From Lachnospiraceae bacterium (GTDB lineage: Bacteria > Bacillota > Clostridia > Lachnospirales > Lachnospiraceae), in assembly GCA_021202075.1 (NCBI GenBank), contig JAJQDT010000155.1, positions 1 to 43,848 on the forward strand: DNA of 43,848 nt, written 5' to 3'. Positions 24,523 to 32,147 of this stretch are shown in pieces. A program made the translations under genes and the position numbers. The notes under the pieces were generated by a model. The model had not been told where the DNA came from. It searched no databases and saw nothing but the letters and a program-made list of their open reading frames with translations. Each line of letters starts with the position of its first letter. The first letter of the stretch is position 1.

Positions 24523-25548
24523 TCAGAGAAGCATCCGCAGCCGCTCAATATCCTCTTCCGTCGTAGACCAGCTGGTCGCGAACCGGATGACCGTATGATT
24601 CTCGTCCTTCTTCTCCCAGAAACCAAAGGCCACCTGCTTTTTCAGTTCCTCCATCCTTGCATTCTCAAGGACAATAAACTGCTGATTGGTCGGCGATTCC
24701 AGATAAAACTCCTCATTTTTTTCATGAAACAGCGCTTTCAGACGCTCCGCCATCTCAATCGCGCGGCGGCCAACCTCCATATACAATCCGTCCGAAAACA
24801 GCACATCAAACTGAATCCCGATCAGACGTCCCTTAGCCAGCAATGCGCCCCGCTGCTTCACAAGCGGCAGAAAATGCCGGGGCATATTATGCTTCGGAAA
24901 CACGACCGCCTCCCCGCAGAGTGCGCCAACCTTTGTGCCGCCGATATAAAATACATCACAGATTCTCGCTATATCCGGCAGGGTCACATCCGTCTCATAA
25001 CTCATCAGCCCATAGCCCAGCCGCGCGCCGTCCATATAAAGCGGAATCCCATACGTACTGCAGACGCCGGCAATCGTCTCCAGCTCCGCCTTCGTATACA
25101 GCGTACCATACTCCGTCGGATGCGAGAGATACACCATCCCCGGAAATACCATGTGCTCATAATTTCCATCCTGATAAAAGTCAGCCAGATAAGCGGCCAG
25201 CTCTTTGGCATCTATTTTTCCATTGTGACCGGGCACCGTCAGTACCTTGTGCCCCGTATACTCAATCGCCCCCGCCTCATGCGTGTTCACATGGCCTGTA
25301 TCCGCCGAAACTACGCCTTCATAACCCGACAGCATCGTGGAAATCACCGCAGCGTTCGTCTGTGTGCCGCCCGTCAGAAACCATACATCAGCCTCCGGGC
25401 ACGCACAGGCTGCCCGGATTTTCTCTTTTGCGCTCTTACAATACGGGTCCGTCCCATAGCCGGACAACGGCTCCAGATTCGTCTCCATCAACCGTTTCAA
25501 AATCGCCGGGTGCGCCCCGGTCGTATAATCGCTCTCAAACGATAACAT
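24523..25548 (-). CDS. Threonine aldolase family protein (PLP-dependent)
   Basis: A 341-aa fold-type I PLP enzyme of the beta-eliminating lyase/threonine aldolase group, cleaving L-threonine or L-allo-threonine to glycine and acetaldehyde. The PLP lysine is K206 in YIGGTKVGAL, and YMDGARLGYG (171-180) carries the conserved Asp/Arg. FESDYTTGAHP near the start and GGTQTNA (60-66) are typical. A GGAGG site 7-8 nt upstream fixes the start. Most similar proteins are annotated low-specificity L-threonine aldolase; a related phenylserine or amino-acid lyase role is possible. Monocistronic as far as can be seen. Confidence 0.92.
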   Translation of the reverse strand: MLSFESDYTTGAHPAILKRLMETNLEPLSGYGTDPYCKSAKEKIRAACACPEADVWFLTGGTQTNAAVISTMLSGYEGVVSADTGHVNTHEAGAIEYTGHKVLTVPGHNGKIDAKELAAYLADFYQDGNYEHMVFPGMVYLSHPTEYGTLYTKAELETIAGVCSTYGIPLYMDGARLGYGLMSYETDVTLPDIARICDVFYIGGTKVGALCGEAVVFPKHNMPRHFLPLVKQRGALLAKGRLIGIQFDVLFSDGLYMEVGRRAIEMAERLKALFHEKNEEFYLESPTNQQFIVLENARMEELKKQVAFGFWEKKDENHTVIRFATSWSTTEEDIERLRMLL

Positions 25549-25588
25549 TTCATTCCTCCGGAAATCCCAATTTTACGCTGTTTCTACT

Positions 25589-25797
25589 CTATTCTTCTTT
25601 CATCAGCAGTTCCTCAAAGGACACCGTTGCTCCATCATTTTCCTGCTTTGCTTCGGCTATCATCTGCCGACCCCATTCGTCCGGCTCCACTTCTTCCGTA
25701 AGCAGGCCTTTTATGCTGCTGAGCATATCAATAACAAACACCAGCTTGCTCTCAGGTATCTCATCTATCAGCCGTATTCCCTTTCTTTATTGCTCAT
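25589..25797 (-). pseudogene. Frameshifted small antitoxin-like gene
   Basis: The ATG at 25797 overlaps the TGA of the preceding small gene (ATGA) and gives MSNKEREYG and a stop. In the next frame the protein continues as RLIDEIPESKLVFVIDML, SSIKGLL, EEVEPDEWGRQMI, and ends in ELLMKEE at 25589. Adding one base near 25772 would join them into a protein of about 69 aa. The joined N-terminus resembles small antitoxin-like proteins common in Lachnospiraceae (xxKERxYxLIDEIPExKL), from memory rather than a search. A sequencing error would give the same picture. Confidence 0.65.
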
Positions 25798-25997
25798 TTC
25801 GCACCCTTCCTTCTAAGTTCTGCCATATCAGCCAGCATCTCTTCTTCCGAAGCCCAGCCTTTATCATCAATAAACATCCGCTGCATCTCTTTCAGCAATT
25901 CTCTGTCTGTCGCGCTATCCGTTGAATTTTCTGTCACTGAGATATTTTCCACACAGCAGGTTGCAGCTGCACTCTCTTCTGCGTCTAAAGTATTCAT
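25794..25997 (-). CDS. Small hypothetical protein, first gene of an antitoxin-like pair
   Basis: A 67-aa acidic protein if started at the ATG behind AAGAGGAACA; an ATG 8 codons earlier (26021) is possible but its nearest AGAGG is about 14 nt away. The C-terminal half, LLKEMQRMFIDDKGWASEEEMLADMAELRRKGAK, is charged and helical, as in the C-terminal arms of RelB/Phd-type antitoxins. No DNA-binding motif is evident. It overlaps the following frameshifted gene by four bases, so the two were co-translated. Function unknown. Confidence 0.5.
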   Translation of the reverse strand: MNTLDAEESAAATCCVENISVTENSTDSATDRELLKEMQRMFIDDKGWASEEEMLADMAELRRKGAK

Positions 25998-26078
25998 TGT
26001 TCCTCTTACTGTTTCTGTCATACTATACACAACAACCTCTACCTGCAAAAGCTGAACGCTTTCAGATAGTTTAATTGC

Positions 26079-26087
26079 ATTATAGCA
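26079..26087 (-). promoter_or_regulatory. Extended -10 promoter for the small gene pair
   Basis: On the minus strand TGCTATAAT forms an extended -10 (TGnTATAAT). No good -35 is seen. It lies within the open frame extending upstream of the small gene, which supports a start downstream of it. Confidence 0.55.
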
Positions 26088-26124
26088 TAGCCGCATCGTT
26101 TTCGCCACTGTAAAAACGAGTTTC

Positions 26125-26166
26125 CTGAAAATTCTTAACTGAAAATTCTTAGATGAAAATTCTTAT
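26125..26166. repeat. Three tandem 14-bp repeats
   Basis: CTGAAAATTCTTAA, CTGAAAATTCTTAG and ATGAAAATTCTTAT follow without gap. They lie about 40 bp upstream of the extended -10 at 26079-26087, a position suited to a regulator binding direct repeats, and after the stop of the hypothetical gene at 26254. Confidence 0.8.
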
Positions 26167-26253
26167 GGTTCCTTTCTGTTCTGATAGCATTTTTCCTTCC
26201 TCGTCGCATTATCCCTGACGATGACTCGATCGTATTTTTCTAACAGCTCGTCC

Positions 26254-26703
26254 TTATGCTTCAATGCAATTTCTCTGTTCCCGCAGGAATATCCCCCACC
26301 CGGTTCGCATCCCATCCTCTTTTACGGCATAAACATCCACGCCCGTCCATGTGAAATCATCCAGATGAGCATTTACATAGGCTCGTTCTTCCACAATAAA
26401 ATCTGCCAGCAGCTGCGCTATCGTTCTCATTGCTTCCGGGCTATCCCGTAAGGTTTTGAACGTTCCAAGCGTTTTCAGTTCTCTATCACCGTTTTCATAA
26501 TATTCGATCGCCAGGTCAAGATATATCCCTTCGCTCCCTCCGTAGCCAAGATTGTTTCGGATGTCAAACTGATATGTCCTGATTGGTACAGGGTTATATG
26601 CCGCCAAAAAATAGTCCAGAATCTTATCCGGCATCTGTTCTTTAGCTCGCAAACGATCGCAAATCAGATGAAAATATTCTGATGTCGTAATCGGTTTCTT
26701 CAT
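26254..26703 (-). CDS. Hypothetical protein
   Basis: 149 aa, no recognised domain. It is soluble, moderately acidic in the middle and aromatic-rich. Segments such as ILDYFLAAYNPVPIRTYQFD, LGYGGSEGIYLDL and LGTFKTLRDSPEAM look like a folded alpha/beta protein. No signal peptide or membrane segment. A strong AGGAGG site lies 5 nt before the start. It reads toward the small antitoxin-like pair. A weakly coding 33-codon frame continues past its stop in another frame (ending ATRKEKCYQNRKEP near 26166), which might be an old frameshift; this is not certain. Confidence 0.7.
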   Translation of the reverse strand: MKKPITTSEYFHLICDRLRAKEQMPDKILDYFLAAYNPVPIRTYQFDIRNNLGYGGSEGIYLDLAIEYYENGDRELKTLGTFKTLRDSPEAMRTIAQLLADFIVEERAYVNAHLDDFTWTGVDVYAVKEDGMRTGWGIFLREQRNCIEA

Positions 26704-26881
26704 ACGCGCCTCCTAAGCCACTCTTGCTTCTCCGTTGTTATTCTTTCTGTTTCATGCAGCAGGCTTATCTGCCGTCAAATCAGGCTCTTTTCGAAAAAGC
26801 AGACCCGAATAAAACAATTAGCAGATTCTACAAATATGAGTATAAGTTGCTATACTTTTACATTTCTGACTGGTTTGATTC

Positions 26882-27628
26882 TCAGGCAGCTATAGTAACT
26901 TCGCCGGATTTGCTGCTATAGTAGTAAACGTGATTACTCAAGACTTCGTCCTCCATGATTTCCGTATCGTTCATCTCCTTTACAATATCCGCCAGAGCAT
27001 CGTAATCCATATCCGTCTCTGAAACCGGAAGAAACAGCAGCTGATGAATGGATGATGGAAGGATAAAGAAATCCTCTCCGAAATAGTCCGATGATTTTTT
27101 GAGGAATCTGCCATTCAGCGTTTCAACAGCTCCATCCAGCCACCGGTTCGTTCCTGCTGCGTACAGTTTCGGTGACGCTTTCATGCTTTCCATATCGAAA
27201 TCAATTTCAGCAGCGATTAATTCTGCGAGTATATCGTCAATGTCTTTCAGCACGGCATCATCGTTCGATTCGATGTTACCCATAAATACTTCATACAATT
27301 CCTGCTCTGCGACGCCCCACATATCCATATGATTATTCAAAACCTGTACTGTACCATGACATCCAAGCATCTCTTTGGGGACGGACACCAGATAAACAAG
27401 GGAGAGCTCAAGAAACGCTCTGTGCGGCACCGTTTCCAGAAAATCACGGTTCATTTCCGTATTGATCAGCTTACCGCGCAGCTTCGGCCTGACTTTGGAA
27501 TAGTCGGTAAGGAATGATGTGTTAATCGGCTCCTCTACCGCACGTTTTCTGTATTCCGCCTCAATACTTGCAACCACATCGGAGATACTGATTAGTGCTA
27601 TCGTTGTCATGCTACTTCTTTGAATCAT
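26882..27628 (-). CDS. DUF5688 family protein
   Basis: A 248-aa protein of a family abundant in Lachnospiraceae, function unknown. Recognisable parts: SLVYLVSVPKEMLG, VLNNHMDMWGVAEQELYEVFMGN, ASPKLYAAGTNRWLDGAVETL, DFFILPSSIHQLLFLPVSE and EMEDEVLSNHVYYYSSKSGE-like C-terminus. From memory, full-length relatives carry a longer N-terminal region, so this copy may be short at the N-terminus; I cannot verify that here. The start is ATG behind AAAGGAAAAG, with a 13-codon ORF just upstream. Confidence 0.75.
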   Translation of the reverse strand: MIQRSSMTTIALISISDVVASIEAEYRKRAVEEPINTSFLTDYSKVRPKLRGKLINTEMNRDFLETVPHRAFLELSLVYLVSVPKEMLGCHGTVQVLNNHMDMWGVAEQELYEVFMGNIESNDDAVLKDIDDILAELIAAEIDFDMESMKASPKLYAAGTNRWLDGAVETLNGRFLKKSSDYFGEDFFILPSSIHQLLFLPVSETDMDYDALADIVKEMNDTEIMEDEVLSNHVYYYSSKSGEVTIAA

Positions 27629-27647
27629 CTTTTCCTTTCAGCGTCTC

Positions 27648-27689
27648 CTAGAGGATCGCCTCAACAATCGCAATCAATATGTCCTCCAT
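27648..27689 (-). CDS. 13-aa ORF with a strong ribosome binding site (possible leader peptide)
   Basis: ATG at 27689 is preceded by AAGGAGGTG and encodes MEDILIAIVEAIL, then TAG. It ends 19 bp before the DUF5688 start. Such a strong site on a hydrophobic 13-mer suggests it is translated, perhaps coupling translation to the next gene or acting as a leader. A hairpin pairing AAGAGCA with TGCTCTT (about 27711-27742) stands just upstream. Nothing else is seen in the 27690-27840 gap. Confidence 0.4.
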   Translation of the reverse strand: MEDILIAIVEAIL

Positions 27690-27840
27690 AGGCACCTCCT
27701 TCACAAAAGATAAGAGCAACCGAACTCAATCGACTGCTCTTTCATAGTTATAATATGCAATTGTAGTTTGTAAGATAACCATTAAGCATAAGCTTTCATT
27801 GTAGGCCAAAGCCTTTAACATTCAACTGTATTCTGGAAAA

Positions 27841-30327
27841 TCACCTCGCATAATACCATGTAGATCCACCGACTCCCGGTATAAAAAGAACTGCATTCTT
27901 TGAGGCATCATATTTAATTCCATACGTACCAGCATCATAGAAATAATAACCGTCACTTGTCTTCGTATAAGAGGAGACATTGAAATCATACGCGCCATAA
28001 CTAACCCCTGAAAACTCAATACCAAAGTCTCCACTATCCAGCCAGGAAAAAGTCATAATGCTGCCGCTGCTGCTTTTATAAGTATATTTTTTATACCAAT
28101 ATTTATTAAAAGATGAGCTTGAGGAAGAGCCACTCGTCTTTACTGACTTCTTCGTACTCCATGCTGAATAATAGGTCTTACCAGATACCTTCTTATATGC
28201 GCGAATCCGTACGTAGTAAGTTGTTCCCGACTTTAATCCGCTGATAGAAACGCTCTTCTTCGAACCGCCGGACACTTTCTTCGTCTTATTCCCGCTCGCG
28301 AATGTCTTACTCGTCGAATACTGAATCTGATAGCCGCTCGCCTTGCTTGCTTTCTTCCATTTTACAGTAATCTTTGTCGAAGAAGCTTTTTTCACAGAGG
28401 AAAGCTTCGTTCCGACTACACGGGCGATCTTCTTCCCAGTGCCAGAGCCGTTTATATAATCGGCGTATGGAACGACTTTGTAAGTATAGACCGTCCCATT
28501 CTTTACCGTTTTATCTGTGTAACTGGTTGTAGATGCGGTCTTAATCGTCTTAATGAGTTTGTAACTGCCGGAACCTGTTTTCCGATACACGTAATAACCA
28601 TCTGCAGATGTGACTTTATCCCATTCCAGTCGAATCCCGGAAGACTTATTTGTGAGACTGGAAAGCTGTATCTTAACATCGCTCGTAACGCTTACCGTAC
28701 AGCTTGCCTTCACTGTACTGCTGTCAGAGAAGGATGATACCGCTGTGATGGTTGTCTCTCCGGATGATACCGCCGTAACCTTCCCGTTTTCGTCCACAGT
28801 TGCTACACTTGTATTGCTGCTTGTCCACGTAATCCCCTGTTCACTTGCATTAGAAGGAGTGAACGTCGGTATCAGATAATCCGACCATCCAAGACCGATG
28901 GACTTAGATTCCGTAAGGGTAATTGCAGTAAGCGCAATATACTCCTCCTGCCGCACATTCAGCGTATAATCCCATGATGCGTTCCCGCTCATACGGACAT
29001 AATAAGTCCCCGGAGAGGCAAACATTTTATCCGAAGAAATAGCCGTACCGGTGGATATTTCAACATCCGTCACCTCTTCCAACTGACCACCCGCATCCAC
29101 TAAATAAAGATTTGCCGTCACGCTCCCGGTCGTCCAGTTTTCTTTCCCAAGAATAACCGTGAGATAACATTTCTCAGAAACTGTAAATTTATACCAGTCA
29201 TAGTCCGTCATCTCACTGTTATCACTATACAAATTAATATTGCCGACATATGTACTGTTCGTTTTTATCTCATTCGCCTGCGAAGAGAGATCATTCGTTT
29301 CAATCTCACTTGTGTCTGCGGACAGTGCTGTTTCATTAACCGTCAAATAATAGTAGCCATTCGTTCCCTTATAGGAACTGGAATCTCCATCTGTATAAAC
29401 CACAACATAGTAAGATCCAGCAGGCAGCCGCAGATTATCAAAACTGCTTCCATTAGAAACCGAACTATAATTCTGTCTGCAGATTTCCGTTTCCCCAGAA
29501 CTATCAGACTTATACAGCACTGCCTCCCAGTAATATGCAGCGTCCTTATCCTTTAATGAAATATTTATCAGAGATGAACTGTCCAGTGTAAAATGATAAT
29601 AATCATAATCCTCATACCAGGAATAATCGCGCATGCCCCAGTATTCAACATTGGTCTGAATTTCCGTTGCAGCTGCAAAAGAATCATTGCCTGCAGATTC
29701 TCCATTGTAGGTGCCCTCCGACTCGTAAACAATGCAGAAGGTTGCTTCACTGTTGATCGCATTACCAGCCGAAATTTTAAACGAATACTGTGCAGCCGAA
29801 GGCAAAACCACATAATTCGTCTCAGCTGACTCTGATTTATTTGTCATTACAATATTAACTGCAAGGCCAGAGATTTCTGAAAAGCTTACGCTATAGCCCG
29901 GATTTACACAATTCTCCAATTTTAGATATACACGCCCTGGCGTCGACACAGAAAAATATTGCGTTGTTCCGCAAATGTCTGCGGCAGAATAGGTCGTATT
30001 AACCTGCAGCTCCGTAACGGTCGAATCAGCTACGGTCTGGACGCCTTCAGACTCCTCTTCTTCAATTGAGACTATTGAGATTCCCTTATTCTCCTGATTT
30101 TCAGGCTCTGCCACTTCCATCCCTAATTCTTTCTCGGAAGCAATAGCCAGTCCATCGTCCTCCGATGCAGCCGACAAGGTTTCTGTCTCTTCGATTACAT
30201 CCACAATCTCATCACTGATAATCACAGCATCTTCAACCTCAGCTTCATTTTCACTCGCCATCGAATAACCGCATGGCGCAACTGCAAGCATCACTGCTGA
30301 TATTAATAGTGTAAGTCTCTTCTTCAT
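27841..30327 (-). CDS. Secreted multidomain protein (PPC-like, Big2 and two Fn3 domains)
   Basis: An 828-aa exported protein. A signal peptide (KKRLTLLISAVMLAVAPCGYSMA) precedes an acidic, low-complexity stretch to about 110. Approximate order after that: two PPC-type beta domains (220-455; NDSFAAATEI, YDYYHFTL, TDYDWYKFTV, YYVRMSG), a bacterial Ig-like Big2 domain (460-544; WTSSNTSVATVDENGKVTAV), two fibronectin type III domains (545-738; DGYYVYRKTGSGSYK, GYQIQYSTSKTF, GTTYYVRIRAYK), and a C-terminal domain of about 90 aa rich in Tyr. No LPXTG or lipobox. Likely a surface adhesin or carbohydrate/peptide-binding protein; no catalytic motif seen. Start chosen at AAGGAGGA plus 8 nt. Confidence 0.85.
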   Translation of the reverse strand: MKKRLTLLISAVMLAVAPCGYSMASENEAEVEDAVIISDEIVDVIEETETLSAASEDDGLAIASEKELGMEVAEPENQENKGISIVSIEEEESEGVQTVADSTVTELQVNTTYSAADICGTTQYFSVSTPGRVYLKLENCVNPGYSVSFSEISGLAVNIVMTNKSESAETNYVVLPSAAQYSFKISAGNAINSEATFCIVYESEGTYNGESAGNDSFAAATEIQTNVEYWGMRDYSWYEDYDYYHFTLDSSSLINISLKDKDAAYYWEAVLYKSDSSGETEICRQNYSSVSNGSSFDNLRLPAGSYYVVVYTDGDSSSYKGTNGYYYLTVNETALSADTSEIETNDLSSQANEIKTNSTYVGNINLYSDNSEMTDYDWYKFTVSEKCYLTVILGKENWTTGSVTANLYLVDAGGQLEEVTDVEISTGTAISSDKMFASPGTYYVRMSGNASWDYTLNVRQEEYIALTAITLTESKSIGLGWSDYLIPTFTPSNASEQGITWTSSNTSVATVDENGKVTAVSSGETTITAVSSFSDSSTVKASCTVSVTSDVKIQLSSLTNKSSGIRLEWDKVTSADGYYVYRKTGSGSYKLIKTIKTASTTSYTDKTVKNGTVYTYKVVPYADYINGSGTGKKIARVVGTKLSSVKKASSTKITVKWKKASKASGYQIQYSTSKTFASGNKTKKVSGGSKKSVSISGLKSGTTYYVRIRAYKKVSGKTYYSAWSTKKSVKTSGSSSSSSFNKYWYKKYTYKSSSGSIMTFSWLDSGDFGIEFSGVSYGAYDFNVSSYTKTSDGYYFYDAGTYGIKYDASKNAVLFIPGVGGSTWYYAR

Positions 30328-30594
30328 TTTTAAAATCCTCCTTCTTTTTAACATACTCATCCCATAACAGTACCAATGGTACCGCATCACTGATGAAAAC
30401 TTCTTAATTTTTCAAAGCAACAAAGCCGAAATAATAATTTTTCTTAATTTATTCATCATCTATCCCTTTTTTCATTCTTAATTTTGCATTTGCTATATTT
30501 TTGAGATATTTCCCCCCTCTGTTCACTTTAAATGAAATCCAAAATCCAGCTTAAACATCCCTAAATATTTATCAAGCATATATGTTTATTTGAT

Positions 30595-30623
30595 ATTATA
30601 CACCATTTAGTTTTATCTGTAAA
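30595..30623 (-). promoter_or_regulatory. Promoter of the secreted protein gene
   Basis: On the minus strand TTTACA (30618-30623), 17 nt, TATAAT (30595-30600). It implies a 5' leader of about 260 nt that is AT-rich. The leader contains a 15-codon ORF (30412-30459, MMNKLRKIIISALLL) and a GGTACC..GGTAC dyad near 30370-30385, both of unknown value. Confidence 0.75.
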
Positions 30624-30693
30624 CAACGTGCTTTGTTATTTTATCGCATTTCAGCAGAGACTATTCTAAGCATAAACAGGATGTTTACCCCCC

Positions 30694-30801
30694 ATGAACA
30701 GCTTTTACATCGACATCGACAGCCGTATCGCGAAACTCAGGCGCGACAATCATATCACACAGGCTCAGCCTGCAGAAAAGCTGGATATAATTCTTTTGTA
30801 A
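30694..30801 (+). pseudogene. Truncated XRE regulator
   Basis: A 35-codon frame, MNSFYIDIDSRIAKLRRDNH followed by ITQAQPAEKLDIILL and a stop. It matches the first helix and part of the second of Cro/C1-type repressors (SRIAKLRRDNxITQAxxAEKL) and then breaks off. No continuation in another frame was found. Read as a remnant. Confidence 0.7.
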
Positions 30802-30812
30802 GAGGTTAAGCC

Positions 30813-31099
30813 TTGACAGCAGAAGAGATACTTAAAATTCTCCATAAGCATTCTGGTATGAAACGACTCAGGAAGGTTCGCACGTACAGCTTAAATACCC
30901 TGCGAAACCCGGAAAAGTGACTGTGCCGGGACACTCTGATCTTTTCTGTTTGAAAAAAAACAATGAGCGTGTAAAAACAAATACCACTCTTCCGTTATGG
31001 TTCAAAAGGATTGCAGAAGAACAGTAAATAAATTATTCCCGTCATCTCGAAGCCGCGCTTATTGATTACTTTCAGAATCCATCACAATCTCACAGCTAA
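30813..31099 (+). pseudogene. Decayed hicA-hicB fusion remnant
   Basis: A TTG with AGAGGT upstream starts a HicA-like sequence, TAEEILKILHKH. After a frameshift near 30852 it continues WYETTQEGSHVQLKYP and KPGKVTVPGHSDL, the HicA RNase core with its catalytic His. The rest of hicA and most of hicB are missing. The frame runs straight into ERVKTNTTLPLWFKRIAEEQ, a stop, and INYSRHLEAALIDYF, which is the C-terminal ribbon-helix-helix domain of HicB antitoxins with a nonsense codon. So one frameshift, one internal deletion and one stop are visible. Confidence 0.8.
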
Positions 31100-31133
31100 T
31101 TCGAAAGGAATGTTTCCTTTCCTGCCTGGATGG

Positions 31134-31433
31134 CTAACCTCGCTGATAAACGCAGGGATCAACTGCTCCCAGGTGTTCCAGGATGGCCTGATGGAAAAAT
31201 TTGCTTAATCTCCTGGTTCCGGACGGGGTCGGTATAGCCACCCGGCTCTCTCCTCCCCAAACAGCAAATAGTACGCTGATATATGCAGTTCTAAACACAG
31301 ATTCACGAGGCTGTAGCATGACGGCATTGTTTTCTCCCTTGGATTCAGATACATATGTAGCAACGATCTCTTGTTGTTTTTCCTGTGGCTGTCCGGATAC
31401 GTTCAACCAGCATTTAGTCTCTGCCAGAACCAT
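31134..31433 (-). CDS. Uncertain hypothetical ORF
   Basis: 99 codons on the minus strand from an ATG; the frame is open for about 22 further codons upstream (LCGFIGGGAGFDIYADIH) without a start. Sequence such as EIVATYVSESKGENNAVMLQ and RRLSKFFHQAILEHLGAV looks protein-like but is not recognised. No clear ribosome binding site. The opposite strand has an 86-codon frame (31201-31461) that is equally open. The 31100-31500 stretch may hold a degraded gene. Low confidence either way. Confidence 0.25.
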   Translation of the reverse strand: MVLAETKCWLNVSGQPQEKQQEIVATYVSESKGENNAVMLQPRESVFRTAYISVLFAVWGGESRVAIPTPSGTRRLSKFFHQAILEHLGAVDPCVYQRG

Positions 31434-31500
31434 TGGATTCGATAAATGGATGTCAGCATAGATGTCAAAACCAGCTCCGCCGCCGATAAATCCGCATAAT

Positions 31501-31541
31501 AAAAATGGGGTTTCCCAGAGTCAAATGCTCCGAAAAGCCCC
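31501..31541 (-). terminator. Terminator of the tRNA operon
   Basis: GGGG at 31507-31510 and CCCC at 31538-31541 close an imperfect hairpin with inner GAG/CTC pairing. On the minus strand it is followed by ATTTTTATT. It lies about 40 bp after the 3' end of tRNA-Leu. Confidence 0.7.
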
Positions 31542-31579
31542 TTTTTACGCTGTTTTTCCGCTATTTGGTTTTCTTAGAG

Positions 31580-31659
31580 TGCGGCCAGTGGGACTCGAAC
31601 CCACACGGTCTCCCACAGGAACCTAAATCCTGCACGTCTGCCAATTCCGTCATGGCCGC
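31580..31659 (-). tRNA. tRNA-Leu (anticodon TAG)
   Basis: Acceptor GCGGCCA pairs with TGGCCGC. The anticodon loop TTTAGGT in a CAGGA/TCCTG stem gives TAG. A class II variable arm and GGTTCGAGTCC T-arm are present. CCA is not encoded. Last gene of the operon. Confidence 0.96.
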
Positions 31660-31699
31660 AAGCGTTCATGTGCACGGCGTTTAAATGCAAATGTCGTAA

Positions 31700-31771
31700 C
31701 TGGGCTAGCCGGATTCGAACCGGCGAATGCAGGAGTCAAAGTCCTGTGCCTTACCGCTTGGCGATAGCCCA
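31700..31771 (-). tRNA. tRNA-Gln (anticodon TTG)
   Basis: Acceptor TGGGCTA with TAGCCCA. The anticodon loop CTTTGAC reads TTG. T-arm CCGGTTCGAATCCGG. 72 nt, no encoded CCA. Confidence 0.97.
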
Positions 31772-31793
31772 TTAAAAAATTATAGTAAATAAA

Positions 31794-31820
31794 ATCCTGC
31801 ATCAATGCGCGATGCAGGAT
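31794..31820. repeat. Solo ATCCTGCATC hairpin between tRNA-His and tRNA-Gln
   Basis: ATCCTGCATC, a 7-nt loop, GATGCAGGAT: a perfect 10-bp stem. It is the same as the terminal hairpin of the multi-hairpin elements at 34.4 and 37.6 kb, with compensating base changes. In the tRNA precursor it could direct processing or protect ends. Confidence 0.8.
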
Positions 31821-31828
31821 AGATTCAG

Positions 31829-31903
31829 GGTGGATAAAGGGATTCGAACCCTTGGCCTCCAGAGCCACAATCTGGCGCGCTAACCAGCTGCGCTATACCC
31901 ACC
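31829..31903 (-). tRNA. tRNA-His (anticodon GTG)
   Basis: Acceptor GTGGGTA with TATCCAC, and a G at -1 encoded at 31903 opposite the C discriminator, as required for tRNA-His. The anticodon loop TTGTGGC reads GTG. T-arm AAGGGTTCGAATCCCTT. Confidence 0.97.
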
Positions 31904-31978
31904 ATAATGCTCCATTCCCTCATTCCAGTCAGCGAGCCGAACCCGTCTGCAATAGTAGATAAATGATATAAATGGAAA

Positions 31979-32052
<74 letters not shown>

Positions 32053-32056
32053 AAAA

Positions 32057-32127
32057 AGCGGGTGATGGGAATCGAACCCACGTGTCCAGCTTGGAAGGCT
32101 GGTGTTCTACCATTGAACTACACCCGC
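32057..32127 (-). tRNA. tRNA-Gly (anticodon TCC)
   Basis: Acceptor GCGGGTG with CACCCGC. The anticodon loop CTTCCAA reads TCC. T-arm TGGGTTCGATTCCCA. 71 nt, no encoded CCA. Confidence 0.97.
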
Positions 32128-32147
32128 ATAGAATATCGATTGGAAGA

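Noticed and set aside
26724..26921. 65-codon plus-strand ORF between two hypotheticals
   Set aside because: No ribosome binding site, overlaps the end of the DUF5688 gene, and sequence is not domain-like.
30412..30459. 15-codon ORF in the leader of the secreted protein (MMNKLRKIIISALLL)
   Set aside because: It looks like a clipped signal peptide and has only a weak AGGGAT site; may be chance in AT-rich sequence. Noted under the promoter entry.
31201..31461. 86-codon plus-strand ORF
   Set aside because: No ribosome binding site, no recognised domain, and an equally open frame lies opposite it; not enough to call it a gene.
31580..31604. tRNA-Leu 3' end as an att site for an island at 25.6-31.5 kb
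   Set aside because: No direct repeat of the tRNA 3' end was found on the left side and there is no integrase gene.
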